Positions 15,785 to 25,181 of a DNA stretch of 37,374 bases are shown here, piece by piece (positions within the stretch are counted from its first letter, which is position 1; every line of letters starts with the position of its first letter). The DNA lies in contig JAJECK010000137.1 in assembly GCA_022822085.1 (NCBI GenBank), forward strand, positions 1 through 37,374. The letters run 5' to 3'. This DNA is from Candidatus Poribacteria bacterium. Its GTDB lineage: Bacteria; Poribacteria; WGA-4E; WGA-3G. Position numbers and translations under genes: made by a program. The notes beneath the pieces were generated by a model. That model was not told where the DNA came from and made no database searches. It was given only the letters and a program-made list of their open reading frames with translations.

Positions 15785-18061
15785 ATGCCGAAATCATTAG
15801 TAGTAGTTGAATCTCCAGCAAAAGCAAAAACAATTGAAAAAATATTAGGAAAAGACTATATTGTTGATTCCTCTGTTGGACATATTCGAGACCTACCCAA
15901 AAAAGATCTTGGTGTTGATGTTGATAATAACTTCACTCCAAAATATGTGCTTATACGCGGCAAAGGACCGGTCGTTAAAGCAATCAAGGAAAAAGCAAAA
16001 AAGGTTGATTGTATATATCTCGCTGCGGACCCGGATAGAGAAGGAGAAGCAATTTGTTGGCACCTCGCAACAGAATTAATCAAGTCGAAAAAACCGATTT
16101 ATCGCATTGTCTACAATGAGGTAACACAAAACGCTATTTTAGAAGCAATTGAAAATCCTGGTACAATTAATCAAGCACTTGTGGATGCGCAGCAGGCGCG
16201 CCGTGTTTTAGATAGACTTATCGGATGGAAGATCAGCCCGATCTTATGGCGCAGTGTTAAACCGGGATTGAGCGCAGGTCGGGTGCAATCTGTTGCTGTG
16301 CGACTTATCTGTGAACGTGAGGCGGAAATTGAAGCATTTAATCCTGAAGAATATTGGACAATAACTGCCACACTTACACCTAAACCCAAAGAACATCTGT
16401 TTCCAGCAAAACTCCATAAAATTGGAACCAAGAAGGGTGAGATAAACAACTACGGATTTCGTATTGATGAGGAACGGGCGAAGGAATTAACCGATGACGC
16501 AAAGGAACAGACTTATGTCGTTGAGAAAGTTCAAAAACGTGAACGGAAACAGAATCCTGTTCCACCTTTCATTACGAGTACTTTACAACAAGAAGCATCC
16601 CGTAAACTCCGTTTTTCTGCCAAACAAACCATGATGATAGCGCAGCAGTTATATGAAGGGTTGACTATCGGAGATGAAGGTTCTGTTGGACTTATCACCT
16701 ATATGCGAACAGATTCAACCCGTGTTGCTCAGGATGCCCTAACTGCGGTTCGGAAATATATTAAGAGTAAATACGGTTCTGATTATTTGCCTACCCGTGC
16801 AGTCAATTATCGGAGCAAAAAAGACGCTCAAGATGCACATGAGGCGATTCGTCCCACACTTCAACTGCGTACACCCGAATCCATAAAACAATTCTTGAGT
16901 AAGGATCAATTCCGTCTCTATGACTTGATATGGAAAAGGTTTATTGCAAGTCAGATGAAACCTGCGATATTTGACGCAACGACGATTGACATCAAAGCAG
17001 GACGTTACACATTCCGCGCGACCGGCTCCGTTATCAAGTTTGATGGTTTTAGACGGATTTATATGGAGGGTCAAGACGATGTTACGAATGGTGCCACTGG
17101 AGATGAGGCTGAGAATGTAAATTTACCTGATGTAAAGGAAGGTGAAGAACTTGATCTACGTAAGATGGATCCGAAGCAACACTGGACTCAACCTCCCCCG
17201 AGATATAATGAAGCCACACTTGTCAAAGCATTAGAAGCAAAAGGTATTGGACGACCAAGTACCTATGCGTCAATAATTTCAACCATTCAGGAGCGAGAAT
17301 ATATAACTAAAGAGCAGCGAAGACTGTTACCCACTGATGTCGGTAGACTTGTCAATGAACTCTTAGTCCACGGTTTTCCTGAGATTGTTGACGTTGAATT
17401 TACTAAAGAGATGGAACAGAAACTTGATACCATAGCAGAAGGTAAGACTGGTTGGGTGGACACACTGGGTGAATTTTATCCATCATTCCAAGAAGCATTG
17501 AAAGACGCACCAGATAAGATGTACGAGGCTCGAAAAGCCATGGAAACAGAATCGGGTGAAGTGTGCGAAAAATGCGGTGGTAACATGATTGTGAAATGGG
17601 GGAGATATGGGAGATTTCTGGGGTGTTCAAACTATCCTGAATGTGAAAATATCAAACGTCTGAACGGTGATGATACAGTTGCGGAAGAACCTGAAGAAAC
17701 AGACACAGCTTGTGATAAGTGTGGTGAACCGATGGTGATAAAGCAGAGCCGTTCTGGGGCACGTTTTATGGCATGTAGTGGCTATCCAAAGTGCAAAAAT
17801 GCAAAACCGATTCCTATGGGTGTTGACTGTCCGGAACCTGATTGTGACGGGTACTTAGGAGAACGTCGGAGTAAACGAGGGAGAGTATTCTACGGGTGTA
17901 GCAATTATCCGACTTGTGGATTTGCCAGTTGGGATAAACCGTTACCGGAGCCATGCCCAAAATGTGATGCACCTTATATCGTTGAGAAAGCACAAAAAGA
18001 CGGTGATCCTATTCACACTTGTGCTGATAAGTCATGTGATTTTAAAAGAGCAATAGCTTAA
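15785..18061 (+). CDS. topA: DNA topoisomerase I
   Basis: TopA is a type IA enzyme that relaxes negative supercoils through a 5'-phosphotyrosyl link. The 758-residue protein begins with the TOPRIM domain (LVVVESPAKAKTIEKILG, with Glu9, and YLAADPDREGEAICWHL). It continues with the GLSAGRVQSVAVRLI gate region, the active-site segment GLITYMRTDSTRV (Tyr near 306) and GIGRPSTYASIISTIQ. The C-terminus carries four Cys4-type zinc ribbons (CEKCGG, CDKCGE, CPEPDC, CPKCDA), one more than in E. coli. Start ATG 15785 has only a distant AAGGAC. The 212 bp before it are AT-rich and hold no gene. It lies 66 bp ahead of ftsE. Confidence 0.96.
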   Translation: MPKSLVVVESPAKAKTIEKILGKDYIVDSSVGHIRDLPKKDLGVDVDNNFTPKYVLIRGKGPVVKAIKEKAKKVDCIYLAADPDREGEAICWHLATELIKSKKPIYRIVYNEVTQNAILEAIENPGTINQALVDAQQARRVLDRLIGWKISPILWRSVKPGLSAGRVQSVAVRLICEREAEIEAFNPEEYWTITATLTPKPKEHLFPAKLHKIGTKKGEINNYGFRIDEERAKELTDDAKEQTYVVEKVQKRERKQNPVPPFITSTLQQEASRKLRFSAKQTMMIAQQLYEGLTIGDEGSVGLITYMRTDSTRVAQDALTAVRKYIKSKYGSDYLPTRAVNYRSKKDAQDAHEAIRPTLQLRTPESIKQFLSKDQFRLYDLIWKRFIASQMKPAIFDATTIDIKAGRYTFRATGSVIKFDGFRRIYMEGQDDVTNGATGDEAENVNLPDVKEGEELDLRKMDPKQHWTQPPPRYNEATLVKALEAKGIGRPSTYASIISTIQEREYITKEQRRLLPTDVGRLVNELLVHGFPEIVDVEFTKEMEQKLDTIAEGKTGWVDTLGEFYPSFQEALKDAPDKMYEARKAMETESGEVCEKCGGNMIVKWGRYGRFLGCSNYPECENIKRLNGDDTVAEEPEETDTACDKCGEPMVIKQSRSGARFMACSGYPKCKNAKPIPMGVDCPEPDCDGYLGERRSKRGRVFYGCSNYPTCGFASWDKPLPEPCPKCDAPYIVEKAQKDGDPIHTCADKSCDFKRAIA

Positions 18062-18127
18062 TCTGTTCTGCACTTGAACGGGAGACGTGTAGAAAATGAT
18101 GGACAATCACTTGGAATGTGATTAATC

Positions 18128-18799
18128 ATGATACAACTTCATCAAGTTAATTTCAGTTATCGTGACCTAAGTGTTTTGGAAAGAGCGAGTTTTCGTCTTG
18201 AGCGCGGGGAGTTCGGTTTCCTCGTAGGTGGCAGTGGATCTGGAAAGACGACACTTTTAAAACTACTTTATGGAGCATTAACGCCAGTTTCTGGGACTGT
18301 GAATGTTCTTGGGCAATCCCTTGCTGAACTAACACCCTCTACATTGCCCTACTTCAGACGAAAAATTGGAATTGTGTTTCAAGACTACAATCTTGTTGAG
18401 TACAAAACTGTTGAGCAAAATCTGGCAATTCCACAAAAATTAATTGGAACAAAAGGACAGATATTGCAGGAAAATGTAAATAATCTATTACATCAAATGG
18501 GGTTGGTTCACCATAAGAAAGCGTATCCAAGCCAAATTTCATACAACGAACGGCAGCGGCTTGTTATTGCGAGGGCAATAATTAATAGTCCATTATTACT
18601 CATTGCTGATCAACCAACAGATACACTTGATCCATCACTTACCCTTGAAATGCTTGCACTCTTTGATGCACTTAATTTTCAAGGAACTACAGTCTTAGTT
18701 TCCACTACGGATCCTGATCTCCCTGATAGATATATCCGTGCAAAAAACGCCGCACCAAAACGTGTTTTCACACTGAAAGATGGACATATATCAGCATAA
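18128..18799 (+). CDS. ftsE: Cell-division ABC ATPase FtsE with degenerate catalytic motifs
   Basis: FtsE pairs with the membrane protein FtsX to drive wall hydrolases at the division site. The protein aligns end to end with FtsE (223 residues) and is followed by ftsX. Walker A is intact (GGSGSGKTT, near residue 35), as is the Q-loop (FQDYNLVEYKTVEQN). Three other motifs have lost key residues. The ABC signature LSGGE is ISYNE (Tyr139, Asn140), the Walker B Glu is Gln162 (ADQPTDTLDP), and the H-loop His is Thr194 (VSTTDPD). These changes predict ATP binding but little or no hydrolysis. The reading frame is clean, so this is not simple decay. A GGAATG about 9 nt before the ATG could be a weak ribosome site. 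Confidence 0.88.
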   Translation: MIQLHQVNFSYRDLSVLERASFRLERGEFGFLVGGSGSGKTTLLKLLYGALTPVSGTVNVLGQSLAELTPSTLPYFRRKIGIVFQDYNLVEYKTVEQNLAIPQKLIGTKGQILQENVNNLLHQMGLVHHKKAYPSQISYNERQRLVIARAIINSPLLLIADQPTDTLDPSLTLEMLALFDALNFQGTTVLVSTTDPDLPDRYIRAKNAAPKRVFTLKDGHISA

Positions 18800-18847
18800 C
18801 TTTCCTTAACTTATATAGTAAATTATGTAAATAAGTTCACATATATT

Positions 18848-18914
18848 CTGTCCGAGCGATCTCCAAATCGCGACGAAACCACTGATAGTCAGGAATCGGA
18901 GTTCCCTCGGACAG
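18848..18914. repeat. Nested stem-loop in the ftsE-ftsX gap
   Basis: CTGTCCGAG (18848-18856) and CTCGGACAG (18906-18914) pair perfectly, and inside lies a smaller stem GCGAT/ATCGC. ftsE and ftsX usually overlap or nearly touch, so this 205 bp gap is unusual. Confidence 0.5.
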
Positions 18915-19004
18915 TTCAGATGTCCAGTTAATTGTAGAATCCACTATAAACAAAACTACAAATTGTGTTTGTAAGTTATTCTTATTTTTTAAGATATATA
19001 TAAA

Positions 19005-19880
19005 ATGCGATACAAGATTCAAAACGCTTTCACTCATATAGGTCTAACCGGATTCAATAACATATTAAGTCTTATTGCGATTGCTTTTATCACTTTATTA
19101 CTCAATACATTTCTGTTCAATCATAATACTATTTTCAAAGAGTTATCATTGAGAGAGACTGTAGCACCCCTCGTTGCTTATGCTAATGATACGGTAGTAG
19201 AGGAAGATGCGAGGGTTTTTGCAAACCAGATTCAAAAAAATGAACATATAGAATTTATTGCGTATGTTTCAAAAGAAGAAAATCTTAACCGTGCTGAAAA
19301 GCAGTTTGGACCGCTCGGTAGATTGATAAAGAACGGATTTTCGGGGAGTAATCCGTTTCCTGCGTCCTTAGAGATTTATGTTGACTCAGATAGTGTTTCA
19401 CGGAAAACATTGGAACAGATCGCATTTGACATAGAAGCGTATGAAACAATTGATGATGTTATTTTTACAGGTCATGGAATACTGGCAGATATTTCTCGCG
19501 AAACTAATCGAATGACAATAGTAAGTATAGCAATTACAATTCTATTTTCGTTGCTTCTCATCCGCGCTGCTATTCTGAGAACAGGTCAATACCGTAATCA
19601 GGAGATACATCTATTAAATCTCACTGGTGCTACGCAAGGACATCTTAGGTTCCCTTTTATTATGCACGGCGTATTTCTGGGTTTTATCGGATCAGTTTTA
19701 GGTATAATCTGTTTCTATTTGCTCTACAGTCTGTTTATATTCCAACTTGGCGTCCTCGAATTCATTCCATACCATCAACTGATTGCTATAGTTGGAACGG
19801 GTGTCATCATCGGCATTGTCTCAGGTATATCGGCATTTCGTAAGTATGCAAATACCTATAGAAAAAGGTTGGTAACATAA
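19005..19880 (+). CDS. ftsX: Cell-division ABC-type membrane protein FtsX
   Basis: FtsX is the membrane partner of FtsE and passes its signal to periplasmic peptidoglycan hydrolase activators. The 291-residue protein has the family layout. There is one transmembrane segment near residues 18-40, an extracytoplasmic domain with EFIAYVSKEENLNRAEKQFG and NPFPASLEIYV, and then three transmembrane segments (about 170-190, 215-245, 260-280). The second of these follows HLLNLTGATQGHLRFPF, the cytoplasmic coupling loop that touches FtsE. No Shine-Dalgarno is seen before the ATG, only an AT-rich TATATAAA. The gap to ftsE holds a nested stem-loop. polX follows after 26 bp. Confidence 0.92.
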   Translation: MRYKIQNAFTHIGLTGFNNILSLIAIAFITLLLNTFLFNHNTIFKELSLRETVAPLVAYANDTVVEEDARVFANQIQKNEHIEFIAYVSKEENLNRAEKQFGPLGRLIKNGFSGSNPFPASLEIYVDSDSVSRKTLEQIAFDIEAYETIDDVIFTGHGILADISRETNRMTIVSIAITILFSLLLIRAAILRTGQYRNQEIHLLNLTGATQGHLRFPFIMHGVFLGFIGSVLGIICFYLLYSLFIFQLGVLEFIPYHQLIAIVGTGVIIGIVSGISAFRKYANTYRKRLVT

Positions 19881-19906
19881 AGGGATTTATAGGATCACGC
19901 TTGACA

Positions 19907-21658
19907 ATGAAAAACATAGAAATAAGTGTAATCTTTAAAAACATTGCCAAACTCTTAACAATAAAGGGGGAGGCATCATTTCGCATTAAGTCTTATGAGA
20001 AAGCTGCTGACATAATTAGTGATTTAGCCGAAGACGTTAGTGAATTGATTGAAGCAGGTAAATTCCAAAGTTTTTCAGGAATTGGCAAAACAATTGAAGA
20101 TAAATCGAAAGAGATACTGGAAACTGGTACCTGCCAAGCTTATGAAAAGCTTATAGCAGAGATGGGGATTGAGGCATTAGACCTATTGGAATTGCGAGGG
20201 GTAGGCGGTAAAACTGCTGGTGTCCTCTATAATGACCTTGGTATTAAAAATCTAAATGACCTCTCATATGCCCTTGATTCCGGAAAACTTCAAGGAGTAA
20301 AAGGCATTGGGAAGAAGACGCTTGAGACTATTTCTGATAGCCTTATATTTCTCAAGACCTATAAAGGTACCCGCATTCTGGCAAGATGCTTAGATATTGC
20401 CAAACATCTTTCAAAAATATTAGATAATTGTGATTCTGTCAATCAATACCAATTCACAGGTGATGTGCGAAGACTTGAAGAAGTTTGTCGTAGCATTGAA
20501 ATCGTAGTGGAGTGTTCTGATGACATAATCGCAACGAAAAACGCTCTTGTTGAAACATTTTCCACACATCAACAACCTCTACAGACCGTAATTAACGAAC
20601 CACAGAATTATACTGCGAAAATCCCAATATTAGAACCTATAGAAAAAATCCACCTGTTCGTAGACAGCGGTTTGCCAGTTACCGTCTATCTGTGTTCGGC
20701 AGTAGATTTTGAGTCCGTGCTATTCCTCACAACTCCAACTCCTGAACATCTTAACGCTATTCCTTCTGTAAATGAACGATGTGAAAGTAAAGAGTCATTA
20801 ACTGAATTACAGAATAAAACTGAAGTTGAAATATATGATAAATTAGGGATGTCGTTTATTCCACCGGAACTACGGAAATATCCTGACTCAGTTACTTTAG
20901 CGATTGAAGATCAGTTGCCACAACTTATTGAATTCAATGATTTACGTGGTGATTTGCATACGCATACCGATTGGAGTGATGGCGCACATTGTATGGAAGA
21001 TATGGTTGAAGCTGCTATCGCCCGAGAATTGGACTATTATGCGATTACGGATCATTCTGTATCCTCATCTGTTGCCAACGGTTTAGATCAACAACGGCTA
21101 TTGAAACAGATAAAATATGTGCATCAACTCAATGAGAAGACAGAAGGTATTACACTGTTAGCGGGTTCAGAAGTAGATATTCTAAGAGATGGTTCCCTTG
21201 ATTACTCTGATGAAATTCTTGCTCAGCTTGATATCGTAGTGGCAAGTGTTCATAGTAATTTCACACTTTCGGAAGCCGAGATGACGAAACGGGTGATTTG
21301 TGCGATTGAAAATCCGTATGTCATGATTATCGGTCATCTAACAGGTCGTTTGCTCGGAAGAAGACAGGAATATCCGATCAATGTGCCCGAAATTATACAC
21401 GCAGCTGCCGAGAACAATACAATTCTGGAGATAAATGGTTCACCGAGTAGGCTGGATTTAGGACCAGAATATGTGCGTCAAGCAAAGGAAGCGGGTGTGC
21501 TGATTGCAGTAAATACAGATGCACATTCAATACCGGAATCAGAGCGATATAAGTATGGGGTGAATGTTGCACGCAGGAGTGGATTGACAAAAGAGGATGT
21601 CCTCAATACATATCCATTAGAGCAACTACGCCAGATTTTAAACCGAGATATTAGTTGA
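19907..21658 (+). CDS. polX: PolX-family protein: degenerate polymerase domain, intact PHP nuclease
   Basis: PolX couples a family X DNA polymerase to a 3'-5' exonuclease of the PHP fold for gap-filling repair. The N-terminal helix-hairpin-helix regions are normal (FRIKSYEKAA, LELRGVGGKTA, LQGVKGIGKKTLE). The polymerase active site is not. The usual GSxRRxxxxxGDxD reads GDVRRLEEVCRSIE, so both Asp are lost (Ser196, Glu198), and the third Asp (VDLR) is Thr259 in PVTVYL. The PHP domain keeps its metal ligands: DLHTHTDWSDG, ITDHS, AGSEVDIL, ASVHS, IGHLTGR and VNTDAHS. The protein is therefore probably a nuclease without polymerase activity. ATG 19907 matches the family start (MKN.EI..IF..IA); a TTG at 19901 is nearer the AGGA. 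Length is 583. Confidence 0.9.
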   Translation: MKNIEISVIFKNIAKLLTIKGEASFRIKSYEKAADIISDLAEDVSELIEAGKFQSFSGIGKTIEDKSKEILETGTCQAYEKLIAEMGIEALDLLELRGVGGKTAGVLYNDLGIKNLNDLSYALDSGKLQGVKGIGKKTLETISDSLIFLKTYKGTRILARCLDIAKHLSKILDNCDSVNQYQFTGDVRRLEEVCRSIEIVVECSDDIIATKNALVETFSTHQQPLQTVINEPQNYTAKIPILEPIEKIHLFVDSGLPVTVYLCSAVDFESVLFLTTPTPEHLNAIPSVNERCESKESLTELQNKTEVEIYDKLGMSFIPPELRKYPDSVTLAIEDQLPQLIEFNDLRGDLHTHTDWSDGAHCMEDMVEAAIARELDYYAITDHSVSSSVANGLDQQRLLKQIKYVHQLNEKTEGITLLAGSEVDILRDGSLDYSDEILAQLDIVVASVHSNFTLSEAEMTKRVICAIENPYVMIIGHLTGRLLGRRQEYPINVPEIIHAAAENNTILEINGSPSRLDLGPEYVRQAKEAGVLIAVNTDAHSIPESERYKYGVNVARRSGLTKEDVLNTYPLEQLRQILNRDIS

Positions 21659-21669
21659 AAGGAGCATTT

Positions 21670-23601
21670 GTGAAGCGAAGCCTATTTTCCCCAGCAAAAC
21701 GCGCCATCATTATTGGTATGGATGGTGCAAGTATGGAACTTGTTAACAATATGATTGAATGGGGACACACTCCTAATATGCAGAGGTTGCGTGATAATGG
21801 GGTGTATCGTCCAATGATCGGTGTATTTCCGACATTGACCCCACCAGGTTGGACAGCACTGTCTACCGGTTCGTGGCCAGGTACACATGCTGTGATGGAT
21901 TTCAACATTCGCGCTTTAGGCAAAGAACTGGATGAAACAGTATGGGGTATTAATACAGGTTTGTGTCAGTCGGAATATCTATGGAATCTTGTAGAACGGG
22001 CAGGTTGTAGACCGATTTTGGTGAAATGGGAAATGTCCTGGCCCCCGACTGTCAAAACAGGAATTCAGGTTGAAGGCACAGGTCCGGGAGTGTCAAACCA
22101 TCATCAGATAGCAGGTTATCACCTATTTGTAGCGGGGAAATGGGCACCACATCCAATCGGTGGACAGCGCGATCCTGAGACTCTTGATCCAAGTGCATTG
22201 CAAAAGATAAAACACATAGATTCAGTAACAATCAATTTTATTGATGAAAGCAAATGGGAAGGAACATTACCACTATCTAACAAGCCAGTCCTTGAGGTAG
22301 AACTAACGATACAGCCATTAGCACGCGGTAGAGGAAATATGAATCGCGGCAAAACCGGTGAACCGAAATCCTTTTTTGGACTGATACTCGCCTCAGGAGA
22401 TGATGGATATGATAGTATAAAGATATATAGCAGTCGCTCATGTGATGATGTCGTTGCTGAACTCGGTGTTGGTGATTGGAGTGAGTGGTGGCTTGATACA
22501 TTTGTCATAGATGGAAATGATGTTGAAGGTTATGTTCGTATGAAACTTATTACATTGACATCAACAGCAGATGCTTTTGAACTCTTTGTCCCACAGATTT
22601 GGCCGCGAACAGATTATACGGTGCCTTCTGATATCGCAACTGCCATAGATAAGCATGTAGGTTCCTTCCTTCAGAATCCTGCTCGCGATGCGCTCGGACA
22701 AGTGGATGATGACACATATTTTGAACTGTTAGACTATCACCATCAACGTCTCGCTGATGTCGCAACATACCTTGCTAACGACAATGAGTGGGATGTTCTC
22801 ATGGTAGAAACACATGCCCCTGACTATGCCAGTCATTTCTTCCTGAGTCAGGCGGATGAAATCAGTGGTGCATCACAAGAGACAATCCATCGGTGTAGAG
22901 AAGGATTGCGCCGCACTTATGAGTCTGTTGACAGTATGATTGGTCAGATTGCTGAACTTGCTGATGCGGAAACAGTTGTGCTAATCTGTGCAGACCATGG
23001 CGGTACTCCGAATCAATTTCGTGCAGTTGATATAGAAAAAGTGTTGGAAGAGACAGGATTTATTGTCAAACTGCAAAACGGTGATATTGACTGGGCCCAA
23101 ACTCGTGCGATGAATGTTGGATTGGTACATATCTTTATTAACCTTGTTGGACGTGAACCGAACGGAATTGTAGCACCTGACGACTATGAAGCAACACAAC
23201 ACGAGATTATCGCAGCACTCCACGCATACAGTGATCCAGAAACAAGTAGACATCCCTTTTCGTTGGCAGTGACAAGGGAAGATGCTGAGATGTTAAACCT
23301 ACATGGTGACCTTGTAGGTGATGTTGTCTATGCACTCCGACCAGAGTTTGATGGTGCACACGGTAAGCAGTTGCCATCAGTTAGTTTTGGGATCGGAGGT
23401 CAACACTCCACATTTATCCTCTCTGGTGCGGGTGTTCGTCAGGGAATTGCATTAGAAAGACAAGTACGTGTGGTTGATGTTGCCCCAACGCTTTGTTATC
23501 TGTTAGGGTTGCCGATGCCTACGAATGTTGAAGGTGGTGTTGTTTATGAGGCATTAGAGGATCCAAATTGGCACTTAACAAAACTGTTGGAATTGGAGTG
23601 A
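21670..23601 (+). CDS. Type I phosphodiesterase/nucleotide pyrophosphatase family protein (AlkP superfamily)
   Basis: A 643-residue member of the alkaline phosphatase superfamily of the phosphodiesterase type. Metal and nucleophile motifs are visible. GMDGASMEL (about residue 20) holds the first Asp, and FPTLTPPGWTALSTG (about 56-70) the Thr nucleophile. Later come ETHAPDYASHFF, CADHGG and GGQHSTFILSG near the C-terminus. A beta-rich insert lies between about 180 and 310. There is no signal peptide. The GTG at 21670 is preferred because AAAGGAG lies 5 nt upstream; the TTG at 21655 would sit before this site and overlap polX. It starts 11 bp after polX, so the two are very likely cotranscribed. 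The substrate is unknown. Confidence 0.85.
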   Translation: MKRSLFSPAKRAIIIGMDGASMELVNNMIEWGHTPNMQRLRDNGVYRPMIGVFPTLTPPGWTALSTGSWPGTHAVMDFNIRALGKELDETVWGINTGLCQSEYLWNLVERAGCRPILVKWEMSWPPTVKTGIQVEGTGPGVSNHHQIAGYHLFVAGKWAPHPIGGQRDPETLDPSALQKIKHIDSVTINFIDESKWEGTLPLSNKPVLEVELTIQPLARGRGNMNRGKTGEPKSFFGLILASGDDGYDSIKIYSSRSCDDVVAELGVGDWSEWWLDTFVIDGNDVEGYVRMKLITLTSTADAFELFVPQIWPRTDYTVPSDIATAIDKHVGSFLQNPARDALGQVDDDTYFELLDYHHQRLADVATYLANDNEWDVLMVETHAPDYASHFFLSQADEISGASQETIHRCREGLRRTYESVDSMIGQIAELADAETVVLICADHGGTPNQFRAVDIEKVLEETGFIVKLQNGDIDWAQTRAMNVGLVHIFINLVGREPNGIVAPDDYEATQHEIIAALHAYSDPETSRHPFSLAVTREDAEMLNLHGDLVGDVVYALRPEFDGAHGKQLPSVSFGIGGQHSTFILSGAGVRQGIALERQVRVVDVAPTLCYLLGLPMPTNVEGGVVYEALEDPNWHLTKLLELE

Positions 23602-23638
23602 ATTTAGTGTTTTGATGTAACAAGTATTATATCATTGA

Positions 23639-25153
23639 TTATTGCACACGATGGATATAGATGTCATTATCTTTACCTCGCGCATCACTCCAAACAACGA
23701 TTGCACTACCTGCACCTACCGAAATTGCTTGAGGAGTAATCTGCTCTTTTTCTGCAGCACATACTGGCACTCCGTTTTGATTCCATAATGTTTTCCCATT
23801 AACATCAACTCTTTGTGCGTAGATTGCATCTTCAGTTGTATTTCCAAAGTCTTCTCTATAGTCGAGCCAATAAGCGATTGCACCACCAACACCATCTGAA
23901 ACGAGCATAGGATTCTGTTGTACCCCGCCTTCAGTGCATATAGGAACACCGTTCTTATCCCAAAGAATTTTACCTTCAACATTGACGCGTTGTGCGTAGA
24001 TATCAGCGAAGATATCCCTATCATCCCACCAGACAACGATAAATCCACCTTCACCATCTCCTACACAACTGTGTTGTTGTTGATTAGCAGAGAGTTCACA
24101 AATCGGAATTCCGTCTTTTTTCCATAAGGTTTTTCCTTCTGCATTGATATGTTGTGCGTAGAGTTGTGCAGCTGTGAATATATTTGGATCATTGCGATAA
24201 TCTGCCCACACACAAAATGCCCCGCCATTACCGTCCGATACGATTGTAGGCGCACCTTGGTTACCTTCTGCTGAACATATAGGAATTGGAGAATCCCATA
24301 CAACATTACCCTTGCTATCAATCCGTTGTGCCATTACATTCCAATCGGGAGTGCTGATATCCCACCATACAACGAACGCTCCACCTTCTCCATCACTTAT
24401 TATGGCAGGATCGTATTGATCCCCTTCCCCTTGAAACACTGCAATACCGTTATCCTCCCAGACGATTTTTCCATCATCAGACAATTTTTGTGCATAGATG
24501 TCTTGATTCCCCGCACGCCAATCCTCCCATATAACAATTACGCCACCGTTTCCATCGGAAATCGCGGTAAAATCGTCTTGCAAATTAGGCTCCACGCAAA
24601 CAGAAACACCATCTTGATTCCATAATTTATCACCATTTGCATTTATACGTTGTGCATAACTATCTTGAGAACCGTTCCTTGTATCTCCCCAAACGATGAT
24701 CGCTCCACCTTTCATGTCGGGGACGATTACAGGAGCACCTTGAGCAGCATCGTGATTGCATACAGGAATACCATCCTGACCCCAAACGATACCTCCATTG
24801 TTATCTATGCGTTGGGCATAAATATCATAATTTCCATTACGTCCATCACGCCAAGTGACAATAACACCATCATTTCCATCAGTTGTAAGTGCGGGGAAAT
24901 ATTGTTCGTTTTCAGCGGTACATATAGGCAGGTTTTCAATATGTTTCCATTCTGTGTGGGCAGTAATGGGTATATTAATGAGAAGCAAACATATAAAATT
25001 GAAGGTGAATGAAGCGGTAAGAAAGTATCTCCTTTGATTGGATGTAGTACAGACTAAATTGAATAACGATGTTCCAATAAATTGTGTCACTACATTGTGC
25101 AAACATCTATGACAAGATGTCTGTCCTCTATTGATATTGAATAAAGAGATCAT
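23639..25153 (-). CDS. Secreted repeat protein, probable eight-bladed beta-propeller
   Basis: I do not recognise a named family with known function. The 504-residue protein consists of about 54-residue repeats with the pattern Q..P.ISDG.GGAIVVW.D.R....DIYAQR....G..LW...G.PIC. Seven are complete. The last stops after DNDIYIHRVQ, and the missing W...G.PIC piece is present at the start of the repeat region (WKHIENLPICTAE), so the ends would close one ring. A hydrophobic export signal lies at about residues 43-66. The ATG at 25153 has no ribosome site and gives an odd 40-residue leader. AAAGGAG lies near 25030 just before the hydrophobic segment, without a normal start codon in frame, so the true start is uncertain. 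It converges with the phosphodiesterase gene (37 bp gap). Confidence 0.82.
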   Translation of the reverse strand: MISLFNINRGQTSCHRCLHNVVTQFIGTSLFNLVCTTSNQRRYFLTASFTFNFICLLLINIPITAHTEWKHIENLPICTAENEQYFPALTTDGNDGVIVTWRDGRNGNYDIYAQRIDNNGGIVWGQDGIPVCNHDAAQGAPVIVPDMKGGAIIVWGDTRNGSQDSYAQRINANGDKLWNQDGVSVCVEPNLQDDFTAISDGNGGVIVIWEDWRAGNQDIYAQKLSDDGKIVWEDNGIAVFQGEGDQYDPAIISDGEGGAFVVWWDISTPDWNVMAQRIDSKGNVVWDSPIPICSAEGNQGAPTIVSDGNGGAFCVWADYRNDPNIFTAAQLYAQHINAEGKTLWKKDGIPICELSANQQQHSCVGDGEGGFIVVWWDDRDIFADIYAQRVNVEGKILWDKNGVPICTEGGVQQNPMLVSDGVGGAIAYWLDYREDFGNTTEDAIYAQRVDVNGKTLWNQNGVPVCAAEKEQITPQAISVGAGSAIVVWSDARGKDNDIYIHRVQ

Positions 25154-25181
25154 GGCTTCGACATTTAATTCGTCGTGGCAA

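Noticed and set aside
18837-19037. 66-codon minus-strand frame across the ftsE-ftsX gap as a gene
   Set aside because: It overlaps the ftsX start and lacks a ribosome site; the protein-like stretch may be a remnant, so it is reported only as an observation.
23639-25153. Propeller protein as a named enzyme
   Set aside because: The repeats show no conserved catalytic set beyond structural W, D and G residues, so no enzyme name is given.
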